A stretch of DNA of 64,000 nt, taken from Galbula dea (Eukaryota; Chordata; Aves; Piciformes; Galbulidae). Position 1 is the stretch's first letter. Every line of letters begins with the position of its first letter. Below, in pieces: positions 26,813 through 37,475 of the stretch. The stretch is taken from positions 2,605,603 to 2,669,602 of the forward strand of contig VWZX01004666.1 of NCBI GenBank assembly GCA_013399015.1, read 5' to 3'. The position numbers and the translations under genes were made by a program. The notes beneath the pieces were generated by a model that was not told where the DNA came from, did no database searches, and was given only the letters and a program-made list of their open reading frames with translations.

Positions 26813-26865
26813 CAGAGACAACATATATATACACCCAGAGACAATTTATATACCCAGAGATAACT
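26813..26865 (+). repeat. Degenerate CAGAGACAA...TATATAC tandem repeat
   Basis: The motif CAGAGACAA (CAGAGATAA in the last copy) recurs at 26813, 26836 and 26855. The first two copies are each followed by a TATATA-containing spacer, giving unit lengths of 23 and 19 bp. Confidence 0.85.
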
Positions 26866-27225
26866 GTATTTCATAGATTATGATATTGCAATATGAAAAG
26901 TAAGGTTTGGTATTTATTTGGTGTACCAGGCATACAAGGGATACAGACAAGAGCAAGGAGACCAAAAATTGGACACCCAAGCTTAGGCAGCTGAAGCAAA
27001 ACCTGCCAAAAATGGCCACTTTTACTGGCTGTTTCAGCTGTAATGGACAACTTGAACCCTTTTAGAGAAGTCCTGAATTCTTTTTTCAGGCTGATTCCAG
27101 ACACCTTTTTCAAATCAGGACTTCTAAGGTATCCTAAAGGAGGCACTTCAAAATGGCTAGAATCACTTCAGGAATGTAGTCCTAAAATCCATCCTGGGGT
27201 CCTAGATGAGTGGCTGGAGCTACAG

Positions 27226-27375
27226 AAATTCATAGGTTTTATAATCCATAAGGAGCTCTATGGTCCAGCCTTCTGCATAACTGGTGAGCCTTACTCAGGA
27301 TAAGTCCAATGCTTCTTTTTGAGCTGTAGCAGAGTGGAAAGACTGCAGCCTGGGTTTGAAAGACTTTGCTAGGAA
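27226..27375 (-). mobile_element. Ancient CR1 fragment, turtle/crocodile-like subfamily
   Basis: Plus-strand landmarks are CATAGGTTTTATAATCCATA, TGGTCCAGCCTTCTGCATAAC, TGAGCCTTACTCAGGATAAG, TTTTTGAGCTGTAGCAGAG and GAAAGACTGCAGCCTGGGTT. They correspond in order to antisense copies of the same old CR1 group as the fragment at 24362-24625 (catagattttaaggccagaa, ctcctgcataacacagg, tttgagctagagcat, gaaagacatccagtcttg). The element is about 150 bp and clearly old. Confidence 0.68.
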
Positions 27376-27839
27376 GATGATGTACCTTGGTTACAGAGAC
27401 AGCAGTGACACGTTTGATCTCCTCTACTTTCTTCTCCTGGCAAGTTGCAGTTGTGACATTTGATGTCTCACCAGAGTCTCAGCTACAGGTTTTTGGGAGC
27501 TGTTTTGTGGCTTGGGGGAGGGGTGGCATATGGAACAAATGTTTTGCATTCAATTGCTCCCCTGGGCTTCAGTGCAGGCTCAACACACTAGCAAATCTAG
27601 ACAAAGGAACATGGTATTTCTAAATTTTGGAATTTGAACAACTATTAAAGTCATTTTCCCACTATAATGTACAAGAATTCTTGAAACAAAAACAAGTTCC
27701 TGTCTCTGCCACTTACCCAGAGCTATAGAGATGCAATCAACCCAGCAGTCATCCCCATGCCAGAAATAAAAATATCCATGGTGAGGTTTTATTTCCTTCT
27801 TCTGGAGACCTGGGATAAGCACCACATGATTTGGTGCTG

Positions 27840-27985
27840 CTGACATCTGGCAGCATCGTTCCTATTTACTGTAAACACGAGTCATCGCCCATGGAGTATT
27901 TTATTGCTTGTGGTTTCCATCTAGTTGTATGCAGCAATTATGCACATGGCGCAATCTTTCCATGTCAATAAAAATGTTTTACTCT
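27840..27985. promoter_or_regulatory. Candidate conserved noncoding element
   Basis: Contains a forkhead-like GTAAACA (27871-27877), CpGs in ATCGTT, CACGAG, ATCGCC and GGCGCA contexts, TATGCAGCAATTATGCACAT, and AATAAA. There is no open frame. AATAAA alone is not taken as a polyadenylation site because no transcript is evident. Confidence 0.22.
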
Positions 27986-28789
27986 CAGCAAGGAACATAA
28001 GAATAAACCCAGCAATTCTGATGGGCTACTGTGCTGAGTTAAATGGGATGTGATGGGGAGGAGCACTTTAAGGGGCTTGGTGCAGAGGGCAGGGTGGCTT
28101 TTTCCTCCGAGGTCACTAGGTGGGACTCCCAAGCTCAGGGGCAGTGGACAGAAAGTTGCTGTGAGTGATTGCTTCTCCAGCCTGCAGCTGAGAAAAGGCC
28201 TCACAGCTTTTGTTAGCTTTATTGGAAAATTATTGTGCAGCAGGATGCCATGTGAGTGCTGCTGGAGACTTTCCTTCGTGCTAGTTTTTGTTTCTGTCAA
28301 TTTTTTTTAACTTTTTCTGGTTATTCAGGAGTTTAGAGATGTTTTCAATAAATGAGCCATCACAATCTTCAAAGGGGACCACAACCAGGGGAAAGTTATT
28401 AGCATGAGTGAAAATAGTAGTTTTTTTAAATTAGTATGAAAGCTGAGGGGGATGACTTTTAGACCCAAATCCTATATTGATTTAAGCCTCTTATTCCTGC
28501 TTAGATGTGCTGCTTTCCCTTTGGAGTCAAACATAGAAAGGTCTTTATGATAAAGCACTTCCCACTTCATTCTTGCCTTGACTTCTTGGGAAACTGAGTA
28601 CAATGTTTGCCTGCTTTGGTGGAAGCATGAGGGCATTTGTCTGGGGCTCCAGACAGTGGGGCTAGTCTTAGCAAGTCATCCAGCCTCTCTCTACGGTTGC
28701 TGGGGAGAGACAGGCCCTTCTGGTGGGTGATTCATCTCCATAGAAGATAGGTGTCTGAGATATGTGGGATGAATCGCTCCTTGGAGGTG

Positions 28790-29130
28790 CCAGCCTCTCT
28801 CCGCTGGCTGTCAATGGAGGCTAGCCAAAGAGTTTAGACTAGGCGCCTAAGTTTTAGGCAACTAATGGTACGGAAGGCAAATTTCACCCCCAGGAACTTT
28901 GGGTGGAATTTAAGCTGTCTGAAGATGACAGTTGTGCAAGCAATAATAAACAGTCTGTAGTTCCACGTCTGGAATCTCCTTATAAACAGGGGCATGCAAA
29001 TCAGCCAGATAAAAATCTGAACATTTCTGAATCTCCTGCCCAAACTTGAAGAGAATCTTCTCTTGGATTTGGTGAAAATCCCCATCACTCTCCAAACTAT
29101 ATATACCTCTTGTTCTGCCACAAAAGCAGC
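28790..29130. repeat. Possible unclassified ancient repeat
   Basis: The piece TAGGCGCCTAAGTTTTAGGC, with AACTAATGG following, contains an inverted GGCGCC pair and a second TTAGG-type unit, a pattern seen in old dispersed repeats of birds and turtles. It is followed by CAAATTTCACCCCCAGGAAC and TTTGGGTGGAATTTAAGC. Overlapping minus-strand open frames here (95 and 118 codons) are low in complexity and resemble no family I recognise. The repeat call is weak. Confidence 0.22.
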
Positions 29131-31444
29131 CTTCTTGTTTCACATAGGGATGAAGATGCAGGAGTCTTGGGTTGCTCTCAGAGTGTCTCATCTGTGGACA
29201 TCCCTGACTTCTCTGGGATGGTGAGAGTTGGTGCTGGGAACCTTCTGAGAAGAGCCCAAAGATCACACTGTGGCATGATTCCTGGCTCAGTGCTGCTGAT
29301 CGAAGTGCTCCAGATAAGCTAAGATGTAGATAAGCACACCAACTCCTGAGTGCTTATCCAAACCAAACCTTTCAACATTTATCCACCTTGACTGTACATG
29401 ACTTTGCCCTTAGCAACGAAGATTACGCCCACTTTTTACTTCTCCACTTCCAATGGAGAAGCAAGAATCTACTTGAAGACAAGTAAAACACCTTAGGCTT
29501 TTAAGTTCCCACACCTTTAATCTTTCTTTCTTTTTCAGAAACTAATCTGATTATGTATTCATTTCTCATTGTAGTCACTATCTGAGAAACTGCAAATTCA
29601 TGCAGGGGTGCTAGGTAGCTCGTTGCGAGGGCAAGTGCTTCCTAACTCTACTCTCATGGGTGGGTAGGCCAGGGCATGCAAGTCTCACTTTTGTCAGCAT
29701 CAGTTAACAGTTGCTCTCAGGAGTGGGACTGTAGGCTCACAGGACCTGCCCTTGTTTGATGCACCTTGGTTCTACTAGCTGCCTATGAAGGGTTTTATTT
29801 CTTTGTTATTTATTATTTTTTGTCTTCTCTTCTAACTGTAAATGTCTTGTTGGGGTTGTAGTTTTTCCCTCTTTCTGTTAAATCCCTGGAGATAAGAGAG
29901 CGGAAGTGACGCCATCCATTGCTCTATTCGCTGTCATGAAATGCTCAGGTTCCTTGTCTCTGTGTCTTGCTTGTACAGTCAGGGCAAAACCAGTGTTTGA
30001 CTTAGGGTCAGGGAGATTTTTTTCCTAAGCTAGACTGACAGAAGCCATTCTTTTCTTTCTGTTTTTGTATGTTTCCTAAGTAGCATGGTCTATGGACCAC
30101 TTTGTCTGACCAGTAGGCATTATTGCCTAGCAAATTACCTGTTCTTGCAGAGAATTAGTTTCTTCTTTCTGCCTGTGGTGCATTGTATTTTTTTGTGGCT
30201 TATGGTTTTTCAAATTAAAGATTTTAAGTTGTTATAGATTATGTGGAAGTGTTTTGTGGCTTGTGGTATATAGAGTTATGTGGAGTCGAGTTTGGTGGAC
30301 CTTTCTGAATAAATGTTTTTATACATTGCTTGCGAGAGGCTGCATGTGATGAACCAGGACATTTCTGTGTTTCAGTCCAGAGCTGCTTTGGCTTCTCCAT
30401 TCATTTGGGCACATACAAGTAAAAAATGTTGCTGCACTTTCTTTCAGAAACTACCTAAATCTTTATATTTATGAGGAATTCAAACTGTCCAGAGGTGCTA
30501 ACTCACCAAGCAGCCTTAGACGTTTGTGTTCTCTCATTTGTCATTCATAGATCAAGCAACTCATTGGCAAGGGTATAAGAAGCTTCAGTTCTTACCTGGA
30601 AGGTCACCTCTGAAAAGAAGCCTTTCTTTCCCCAGGTATCTCTCCCCTCAGCTTTTCCATTAGGGAGGACTGGGCCAAGAACACAGGGTTTTTTTGCACA
30701 GTATACCAAAATGAAAGTAGATATACTCGTAGAAAAAGATAGGTTTATTTATTAAGTAAAGAAAATGTGTTGAATGTGTTTTGTGTATACATATTATATG
30801 GTGGATACTAGAAAGTTTCCACTCTACACTCACCTGCCCCCTTTTCCTTTGCTATAAATATTCTAGTTTCAGTCCCTTTTATGTTGGATTGGACAATTCT
30901 GGTGTAAACAATTTATTTTAATACCATGAAGTGTTAATTTTTGACAACCCCCACACTTTTCATCAAATATATTTTGATTAAAAACATCTCAGCTATCCCT
31001 GCTGTCAAGACTCCAGGCACAGATGCTAATTGGTATAAACTGTGGCATGAATATGTATTCACAGCAGCTTATTTCCTGGAGTCCTTTGAATGGGCATCAG
31101 GTGGAAAAACCTTTGAGTCCTGGTGAAATGGTCTGCATTTGACCACGGTATGTAGAACCAGTGGTTCCATGTCCTATCAGTTATTCAAGTTTGTCTGTAT
31201 TTACTTTTAAAATATTGAAACAGTTTTCTGAGTAACTGAAACTCTCACTGTCAGAATATGGTGAAATACACATGAATATTAGAATATTGGACATACACCT
31301 TAAAAATAATAAAGTGCAGTTGCATGTTTTGTTTTGCTGTTCCTCAGAAATAAGACCAGACACAACCAGAGAGGTTTAAGAGGGAAGTTACAATGACAGT
31401 ATAAAAAATATGACTAGTTTTCTCCTGGACCATGGGTAAAGTGG
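29131..31444. other. Unique noncoding DNA
   Basis: AT-rich sequence without recognisable repeats or coding potential. Nothing specific is seen. Confidence 0.5.
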
Positions 31445-31760
31445 TAGGAGCACTCTGGAGGTGTCTAATCCAGCCTCTTGCTCAAAGCAGGGCTAACTTC
31501 AAAAGTCAGGTCTGGTTGCTCCGAGACTGGTCCAGTTGAGGTTTGGAAATCTTCAAGGAGAGATTGACAAGGACCTCTGGACTCCTGTTGTAGTGCAAGA
31601 CCACTCTCCCTGTGAACATTTTTGTTTTCTGATAGCCAGTTGCAGCCTACTTTGTGCTATTTGTGTCCTTTGCCTTTTGTCATTTTTTCCAGGCACCTCT
31701 GAAAAGAGGTCAATTCAATCTTCTCTATAACGCCTTTCTAGGTAGTGGTTAGGTCTCTCC
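31445..31760 (-). mobile_element. Older CR1 LINE fragment with internal deletions
   Basis: On the plus strand the order of CR1 antisense landmarks is preserved: GTCTAATCCAGCCTCTTGCTC, AAAGCAGGGCTAACTTCAAA, CAGGTCTGGTTGCTC, TGGTCCAGTTGAGGTTTGGAA, then CCTTTGCCTTTTGTC, CACCTCTGAAAAGAGG, TCTTCTCTATA and CTAGGTAGTGGTTAG. Compared with the CR1 consensus as I know it, the middle part (the stretch normally reading like CTCTGGGCAACCTGTTCCAG) is degraded or partly deleted. The copy looks substantially diverged, so it is an old insertion. Confidence 0.78.
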
Positions 31761-34700
31761 CTTTGCTGTTGCTTCTGGGCACTCAGCTAGACGTATTTTA
31801 AAAGACCTCACTGAAGTGCCTTGTATTGGTTAAAAAAAAAAAGTAAAACCCAAACACAACTTATTAAACAGCACTGGCAGTTTTGTCAGTCATTTCCAGG
31901 AGAGCAGAGTTAGCCCAATAGTAAATCATTTCATGAGTCCATTCCTTCATGTTTTTAATATACTTTCCAAACCAAAAAAAAGGTTAAATGCTCCCTAACA
32001 CTCATCCTAACCAAACAGAAGTTCTGACCTCTCTATGCTGTGACCTCTAAGGGCAGTATTTGATAAACAAAACTGTCTGACCAGAGACGCTAGATGTTGC
32101 TAAAGGTTAGCGATCAGTTGGCTGTGCAGACACTGGCCACATCTCTCTCTTAGTTTTGGTTGCAGGAAACTTACTTGAGTTACTGTCTTACAAATGACAA
32201 CAAAATGAGAGCTTTTGGAAGTCAACCTCTCCCTTCTTCTGGGGATAAACTTACAGAAAACAAACACAAACTTGGATCTGTGTGTGGAAAGTATGTGTGA
32301 CACTCTAGCACTTTTGAGATTGCTTCAGCAAGGGGAACCTAACCAGCCAGACACTTACACAGATGTGGGAGGTTAGTGGGTGGGGATGTTTACCTGCTTG
32401 GCATGTGCTACTGAAGTATGTTTGCATTTTTATGTGCATGTCTTCTCCATGCAGACTTCATCCTTCTCCCCTGAGCTCTCAGGAGCTGTTCCTCTGCTGG
32501 TGTATGTGCCTGCAAGCCCCAAGGAAATCAGCTGACAACCTACTCTCATATGTTCCGTTGTTTTTCCATGGGGTAAGAGCAACTCCTTCCTAGGCATAAA
32601 ATTATGAGCATTGGATTGCTCAGGTACTCTGAAAAGCTAAAAACAGCCTCCTGAAGCGCAGCTGGATGGTGGTCAGAAGGATCTATTTTTACTTGACTTG
32701 GGTTTGCGCAAAGGCATCCATGCATGACTTTCTGTTGTTCCTGGAGTCTTTCAAGCATATGGTAAATAGAGTTTCAATGGGTTGGAACCTATTGCTTCAG
32801 GAAATGTTGTTACAAATTGGTTTTCCACTGTAGTGCAATGAGGGTTTTTCATGCCACCCCCAACATATGCTCTGAAATCCAAGTGGTCTACAGAAGGGAG
32901 AGGCCAAGAGGTTTTGAGGCAATACAAGACCCACTAGTCTTGCTGAGAAAGTAGCAAAAACATCACAAAAACACAGAGTGTAGAAAAGCAGGGGGTATTT
33001 CTGTATTTCTCAGAATGTAGTGAAACCATGTTTCTTTAAGCAGATTAGTTTACAACTTGTGGTATATAAAGAAATAAAAATTACTTATATTGCAATAAGC
33101 CATGTTTTTCTAATGAACTACACTGGCTTACATTTTGTGGCAAGGAAAACAATGTGAAGGTTTTGGATTTTTCTTTGTTTGTTTGTTTTTGTTTTTTAGT
33201 CCCACTTGCCAGGCTGGATTTCTGATGCCTGTGTGCCTGTGTTCTTTACTGATAATCCTTGGCTATAGCTGTCTTTGAGGTACTTTCTTTTTTGTCTAAC
33301 TCTTTGCCTTAGATTCTTATGAACATAAGTTGTCTGAAAACACCTATGGGCAAAGCATATTTTTCTTTAGTGATCACTCTTACTCCATTACAACTGTTCT
33401 CCATCTCTCTTGAACCTCAGCCTCACAGGAACTTTTGTATTATGTAGGGCATCTCTTGACCATGAGATCCTTTTACTTCTACAAGGAGTTTTCTCATCTA
33501 TTTTGCTTGGAAAAACTTTGATTCTGTTTCAAGAATCTCTTTCACGCAGTACACCATTTATGATGTCAAGGTCTCATCATTTTCCTCCCTAGTTAAGAAA
33601 ACAAACAAACAAAAAACCCCAACTAATGTATATAGGCAGAGATCCAAGAGTTCCAATGTGTTTTCCATTTATACCAGCTGGCAGATCTCATCTAGTGAGT
33701 TGAAAATGCAAGAAATTGAAGAAATGCAAGAAAATGCCCATCACAACAAACTATCGTAGGTAAGACTAACATGATGGAAAAGAGGACTGGATTTGTTGCA
33801 TATGGGAGATGTGCAGATAGCTTAAACAAAAACAATGTCTTACTTCATGAAAAAACTTTAAAACCACAGTGCTGGGATAGGATTTGAAGGATGAGATCAA
33901 AGCATCAAACTTTAATTTAAATACTTTTTTTAATAGAAAAATTCTTTTGCACCATCACACTGGTGACCTGAGTTTGGAGGAAGGCAGTCAGCAGACTCCT
34001 GGAGAGTTATAGTTTGGATTCAGATCATACTCTCTGTTAACTGAGCAATATAGAAATACTCACTTTTCCCTATGAAGCAGCTGATACTGCCTTTGACAAG
34101 ATAGTGGATTTAGAGGAATCACTGTTATGATACTATCTTCACAAGATAGGTAAAGACTAGGCAAATACATGAAACTCAGGAAAGCAGGTACTCAGCTTGT
34201 ACCTGAAATAAAAAGCAGACAGAGTAAACCTGTCACAGCAAGGTATCCCTGGGTGGAGTAATTAAACAAAACAGAAGAATACATCTACCTGGAAAGCCTG
34301 CTAGAGTCAAATCAAAAGCAGATGGCAGGCACTTAGAAGAAATTCAGGCAGGCTGAATTGCATTCAGGCAGATAAAAGACTTTAGTAAAGAATATATCTT
34401 CCACTTAACAGAGAGGAAGTCCTACAACTCATGTAGGCTTCAAGTGATGACATATGGTTCAAGTATCATGGTCCTCTTCTGTAAAACAGCACAAAGGCTT
34501 GTCACCACCCCAGTGAAACATTCAGAAGGCTGTGACAGGACTGAGTCTGTTCTCTTGGAGCAGAAAGCAGAGCCAAGCACTCTGATGACAGCAGATGAAC
34601 AGAGCTGATTTTTTTAGAAGCCTTAAACACCTCACTCATAGAGGATTTGTCCTTACATTGCATAGATACAGGGCAGGTATTTCAACTTACTGAAATCTGT

Positions 34701-37239
34701 CTGTCATCTCCAAGTTTCATGAAGGAAGAATTGGTTGTGGATGTCTTCAGATCCTTGTTTCTTGGTGTGAAACTTCCTCCTTCAAAAACATAAGCAGCAA
34801 AATCAACCACATCTATGAGGAAATCTTTTTTTTTTGTATGCATTGCTTTTGTAGGATGGTTGAAAGTACATGTCCTCTTGTTACAGCTGATTAACTCTTC
34901 TGAGTGTGTGAACCTCTTTTGAGTTCACTGTGGTTACCATCAAGTCTCTTTGTTAAAATAGCAAAGTATGTGACAGTTGCAAGATGCTTGTGGATAGCCA
35001 CTTCCAGATTTGAAGTGACACCTGTTGGTGTTAAATTCAAGCCAAAGTATGACAATCATCTCATCATGGTGCAAAATCACAGTATGTGAGTCACAAGATC
35101 TACCTATTGAAAAAATCTGTACTTTCAAAGATAAAATGAACCCCAAAATGCCTGTAATCGAGCCTCTCCTCCTATTATTCCTAGCCCTAATTACTAAGGA
35201 AGACGTTTTAAGTACATGCAGGGCAGTTGAGGGTGTGTATTAGTCACACAAAGAAAAAACAGGGAAATTAATTAAAATAAAATGGTTCAATATAAATTAT
35301 TCTCCCAGCTACATTCCTAATGACGTGAGAAATATTCCAAATGCTATTAAAAAAGCACTCCCTCCGCCCCTAGTATTTCTGGCACCTCTAGAAACAGCAA
35401 GTGCTGAAACTCCCATGTGAGGGATGTTTCCTGAGAGCTGTACTGCCAGATTGTACCTGTATTTTTGGATAAGTATTTGAACATTTGCCTGCTTATGGAA
35501 AAAGAGCCTGAAGCCTGAACTTTTCTGAGGGTAGCTGTTACCGGGTGGATCCTCACATTTCTCTGCTGGAGCCAACCACAAGTTAATACAAAGAAATGCG
35601 AAGTGGTGCCTAGAAGAAGGGAAACGTCAGCTAAGGCAGTTGCTGAGGATGGGGCTCTGGTGGACTATGATGGGATGATTTCAAGCCTGCTTAACTCCTG
35701 GAGATCAGAAGAATCCTTGCATTGATTTGACTTCTGGCTTTTTTAAGGGGTAGTGACTTCTTCCTTTCCAGTTATGCTTTCAGCTGTGCAACAAAGCCCA
35801 TCACATCACATCCTTCTACTTGCTCACTGTATGAAAGAAAACGTGCCTCCTCCTCCCCCCAGAAAACCCAATCCACTCACCCACCCTGGTAACTGTCAGG
35901 GTCTCCTAAGGTGCTCTGAGTGAGTGTGTGTCTGTCTGTCTTGTACACATGTGTTTAATTCACATCTTTTCTACTGGAAGGGATGTGAAAGTGTGAATTT
36001 AGAATTTGAAACAGAATGTTTGGTATTATAAAAATTTGGCTTGGCTCAGAAAGGCTGTGTGTAAGCAAAGTCTTAATGGACTGCTTCTGCCTCCGGTGGG
36101 TCTCTGCCAGTCATTCAGACTAGATCAACAGGCTGTCACGTAATCTCAGCACTGGGGGAGTTGGACAGACAGTTCCCCAAACTGGACATTTATTTTAGGC
36201 ATCCCAGGGCGGGTTCTGGAATACTAGCCCTCAGATCTGTAGCCTCCATCGGGATATTCTGTGTGAGAAAGACATTCACCTGCTCTGCCTTCATTACTCT
36301 GTTGCCACTGTTTAATTTGTAGCCCTTGCTTTGCCTTGCCCTGCCCGTTTTTCCTTTAGCTGTTGTGTCTTGGAGTCTCCTTTCTCAAACTGTTTAATAA
36401 ACACTCTGAGAGTGTTGGCTGTGCTGCTGGAGGTGGAAAATGGTGCCTGGTAACTTCACATCAACTTAAGCAACCAAAAGGAATTCAGCAGAGAAACCTG
36501 ATGAGTAATCTCTGTAGAATTCATATGGGAAGTTTTATAATACCTCAGAACTGGTTAGCAGTACCTTTCCAGAGTCCTTTTCTGCTTAAGGGCGTCTTCA
36601 TGACCTGAAGCTCCTCAGACCTTCTGGTCCTGCATTAGTAATGTCAAACTCCTAAATCCCTCCCAGCATGAAGAGTATAAGAAGTAGTTTCAAGGCAAGC
36701 TGGAGGTCTGGGCTGGGCTGTGCATCTGGAGAGGAATCACACCAAATTTACTGAAGCGAATTTGTCATTCATTGAAACACAGTGTTCATTGAAAAACAAT
36801 GTTCCACCAAAACACTGAAGGGGAAGTTTTATTCTCTTTCATTTGTTTAAGACCAGGGATGTGGCCTGGGAATTTTGTTTATTGAATTATTGAAGGAAGG
36901 TCTGTCTAGCCCCATCTTTGTTGTATCTGAACTCTTTCCAAGTTCCTGAGGATGGTGTTGCAAACTCAGTCTTCTCAGGCCCTTTCTAATTTCTCGCCCT
37001 AGAAGTGGTATGACTATGTTTTGCTGTGTCTTCACTGGCTTATTAGGGTGTGTTTCTACCCAGTGGTAACTCACACATTGTAGTTATGTGCAATAAAAAT
37101 ACAGCAGTGCACTGCATCAGTGTAACTCTCCATGATCAGACAGGGACACTCAAGAGTACAGAAGTCATCATCTCATAGGGGAAATGGCAAACAGTCTGGT
37201 CTGAGATTAGGGTTTTTCAGAGATATGTTATCTGTTACA
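31761..37239. other. Unique noncoding DNA
   Basis: No gene or repeat family recognised. A CRE-like TGACGTGA lies at 35321-35328 within an AT-rich patch (35260-35370), too isolated to call an element. Confidence 0.5.
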
Positions 37240-37325
37240 TACCTGGTCTAGGAATCCTGCTCTGGCAGGGGGGTTGGACTAGATGATCTTTTGAGGTCCC
37301 TTCCAGCTCCTAACATTCTGTGATA
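37240..37325 (+). mobile_element. CR1 LINE 3' end, first of a tandem pair
   Basis: The segment contains GAATCCTGCTCTGGCAGGG, TTGGACTAGATGATCTT, GAGGTCCCTTCCAGC and a terminal ACATTCTGTGA. This is the characteristic 3' UTR of a CR1 subfamily, in plus orientation. About 85 bp is retained, so the element is very strongly 5'-truncated. It stops exactly where a second CR1 end begins. Confidence 0.9.
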
Positions 37326-37326
37326 T

Positions 37327-37475
37327 TTGGCTGTGTTCAAGGCCAGGTTGGTTGTGACTCTGGGCAATCTGGTCTAGTAGGTGGCATCCCTGCCCATGGC
37401 AGGGGATTGGATCTAGATGATCTTTAAGGTCCCTTCCAACTCAGGCCATACGATGGATCTGTGAGTCTATGAAAT
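37327..37475 (+). mobile_element. CR1 LINE 3' end, second of a tandem pair
   Basis: The segment reads TGTTCAAGGCCAGGTTGG, GGGCAATCTGGTCTAGTAGG, CCCTGCCCATGGCAGGGG, GATGATCTTTAAGGTCCC and TTCCAACTCAGGCCATACGA, ending in a degenerate ATTCTATGA-like tail. This is the CR1 3' UTR of a subfamily different from the copy immediately upstream. Both copies are in plus orientation. The order suggests that this copy and its neighbour inserted side by side, or that one landed in the tail of the other. Confidence 0.92.

Larger units (their letters stand above)
24626..28789. other. Noncoding DNA around old repeats
   Basis: Between the ancient CR1 relic at 27.2 kb, the tandem repeat at 26.8 kb and the candidate element at 27.9 kb, no gene is visible. 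Frames of up to 116 codons (26526-26876) include the tandem repeat and look random. Confidence 0.5.

Noticed and set aside
27967..27972. AATAAA as a polyadenylation signal
   Set aside because: The hexamer is common in AT-rich DNA, and no exon or terminal coding region precedes it.
28834..29266. Overlapping minus-strand frames with hydrophobic/basic peptides
   Set aside because: They overlap each other in different frames and lie in a probable old repeat. No family resemblance.
37104..37115. 12-bp perfect palindrome GCAGTGCACTGC
   Set aside because: An isolated short palindrome in otherwise plain sequence. One or a few of this length are expected in 64 kb.
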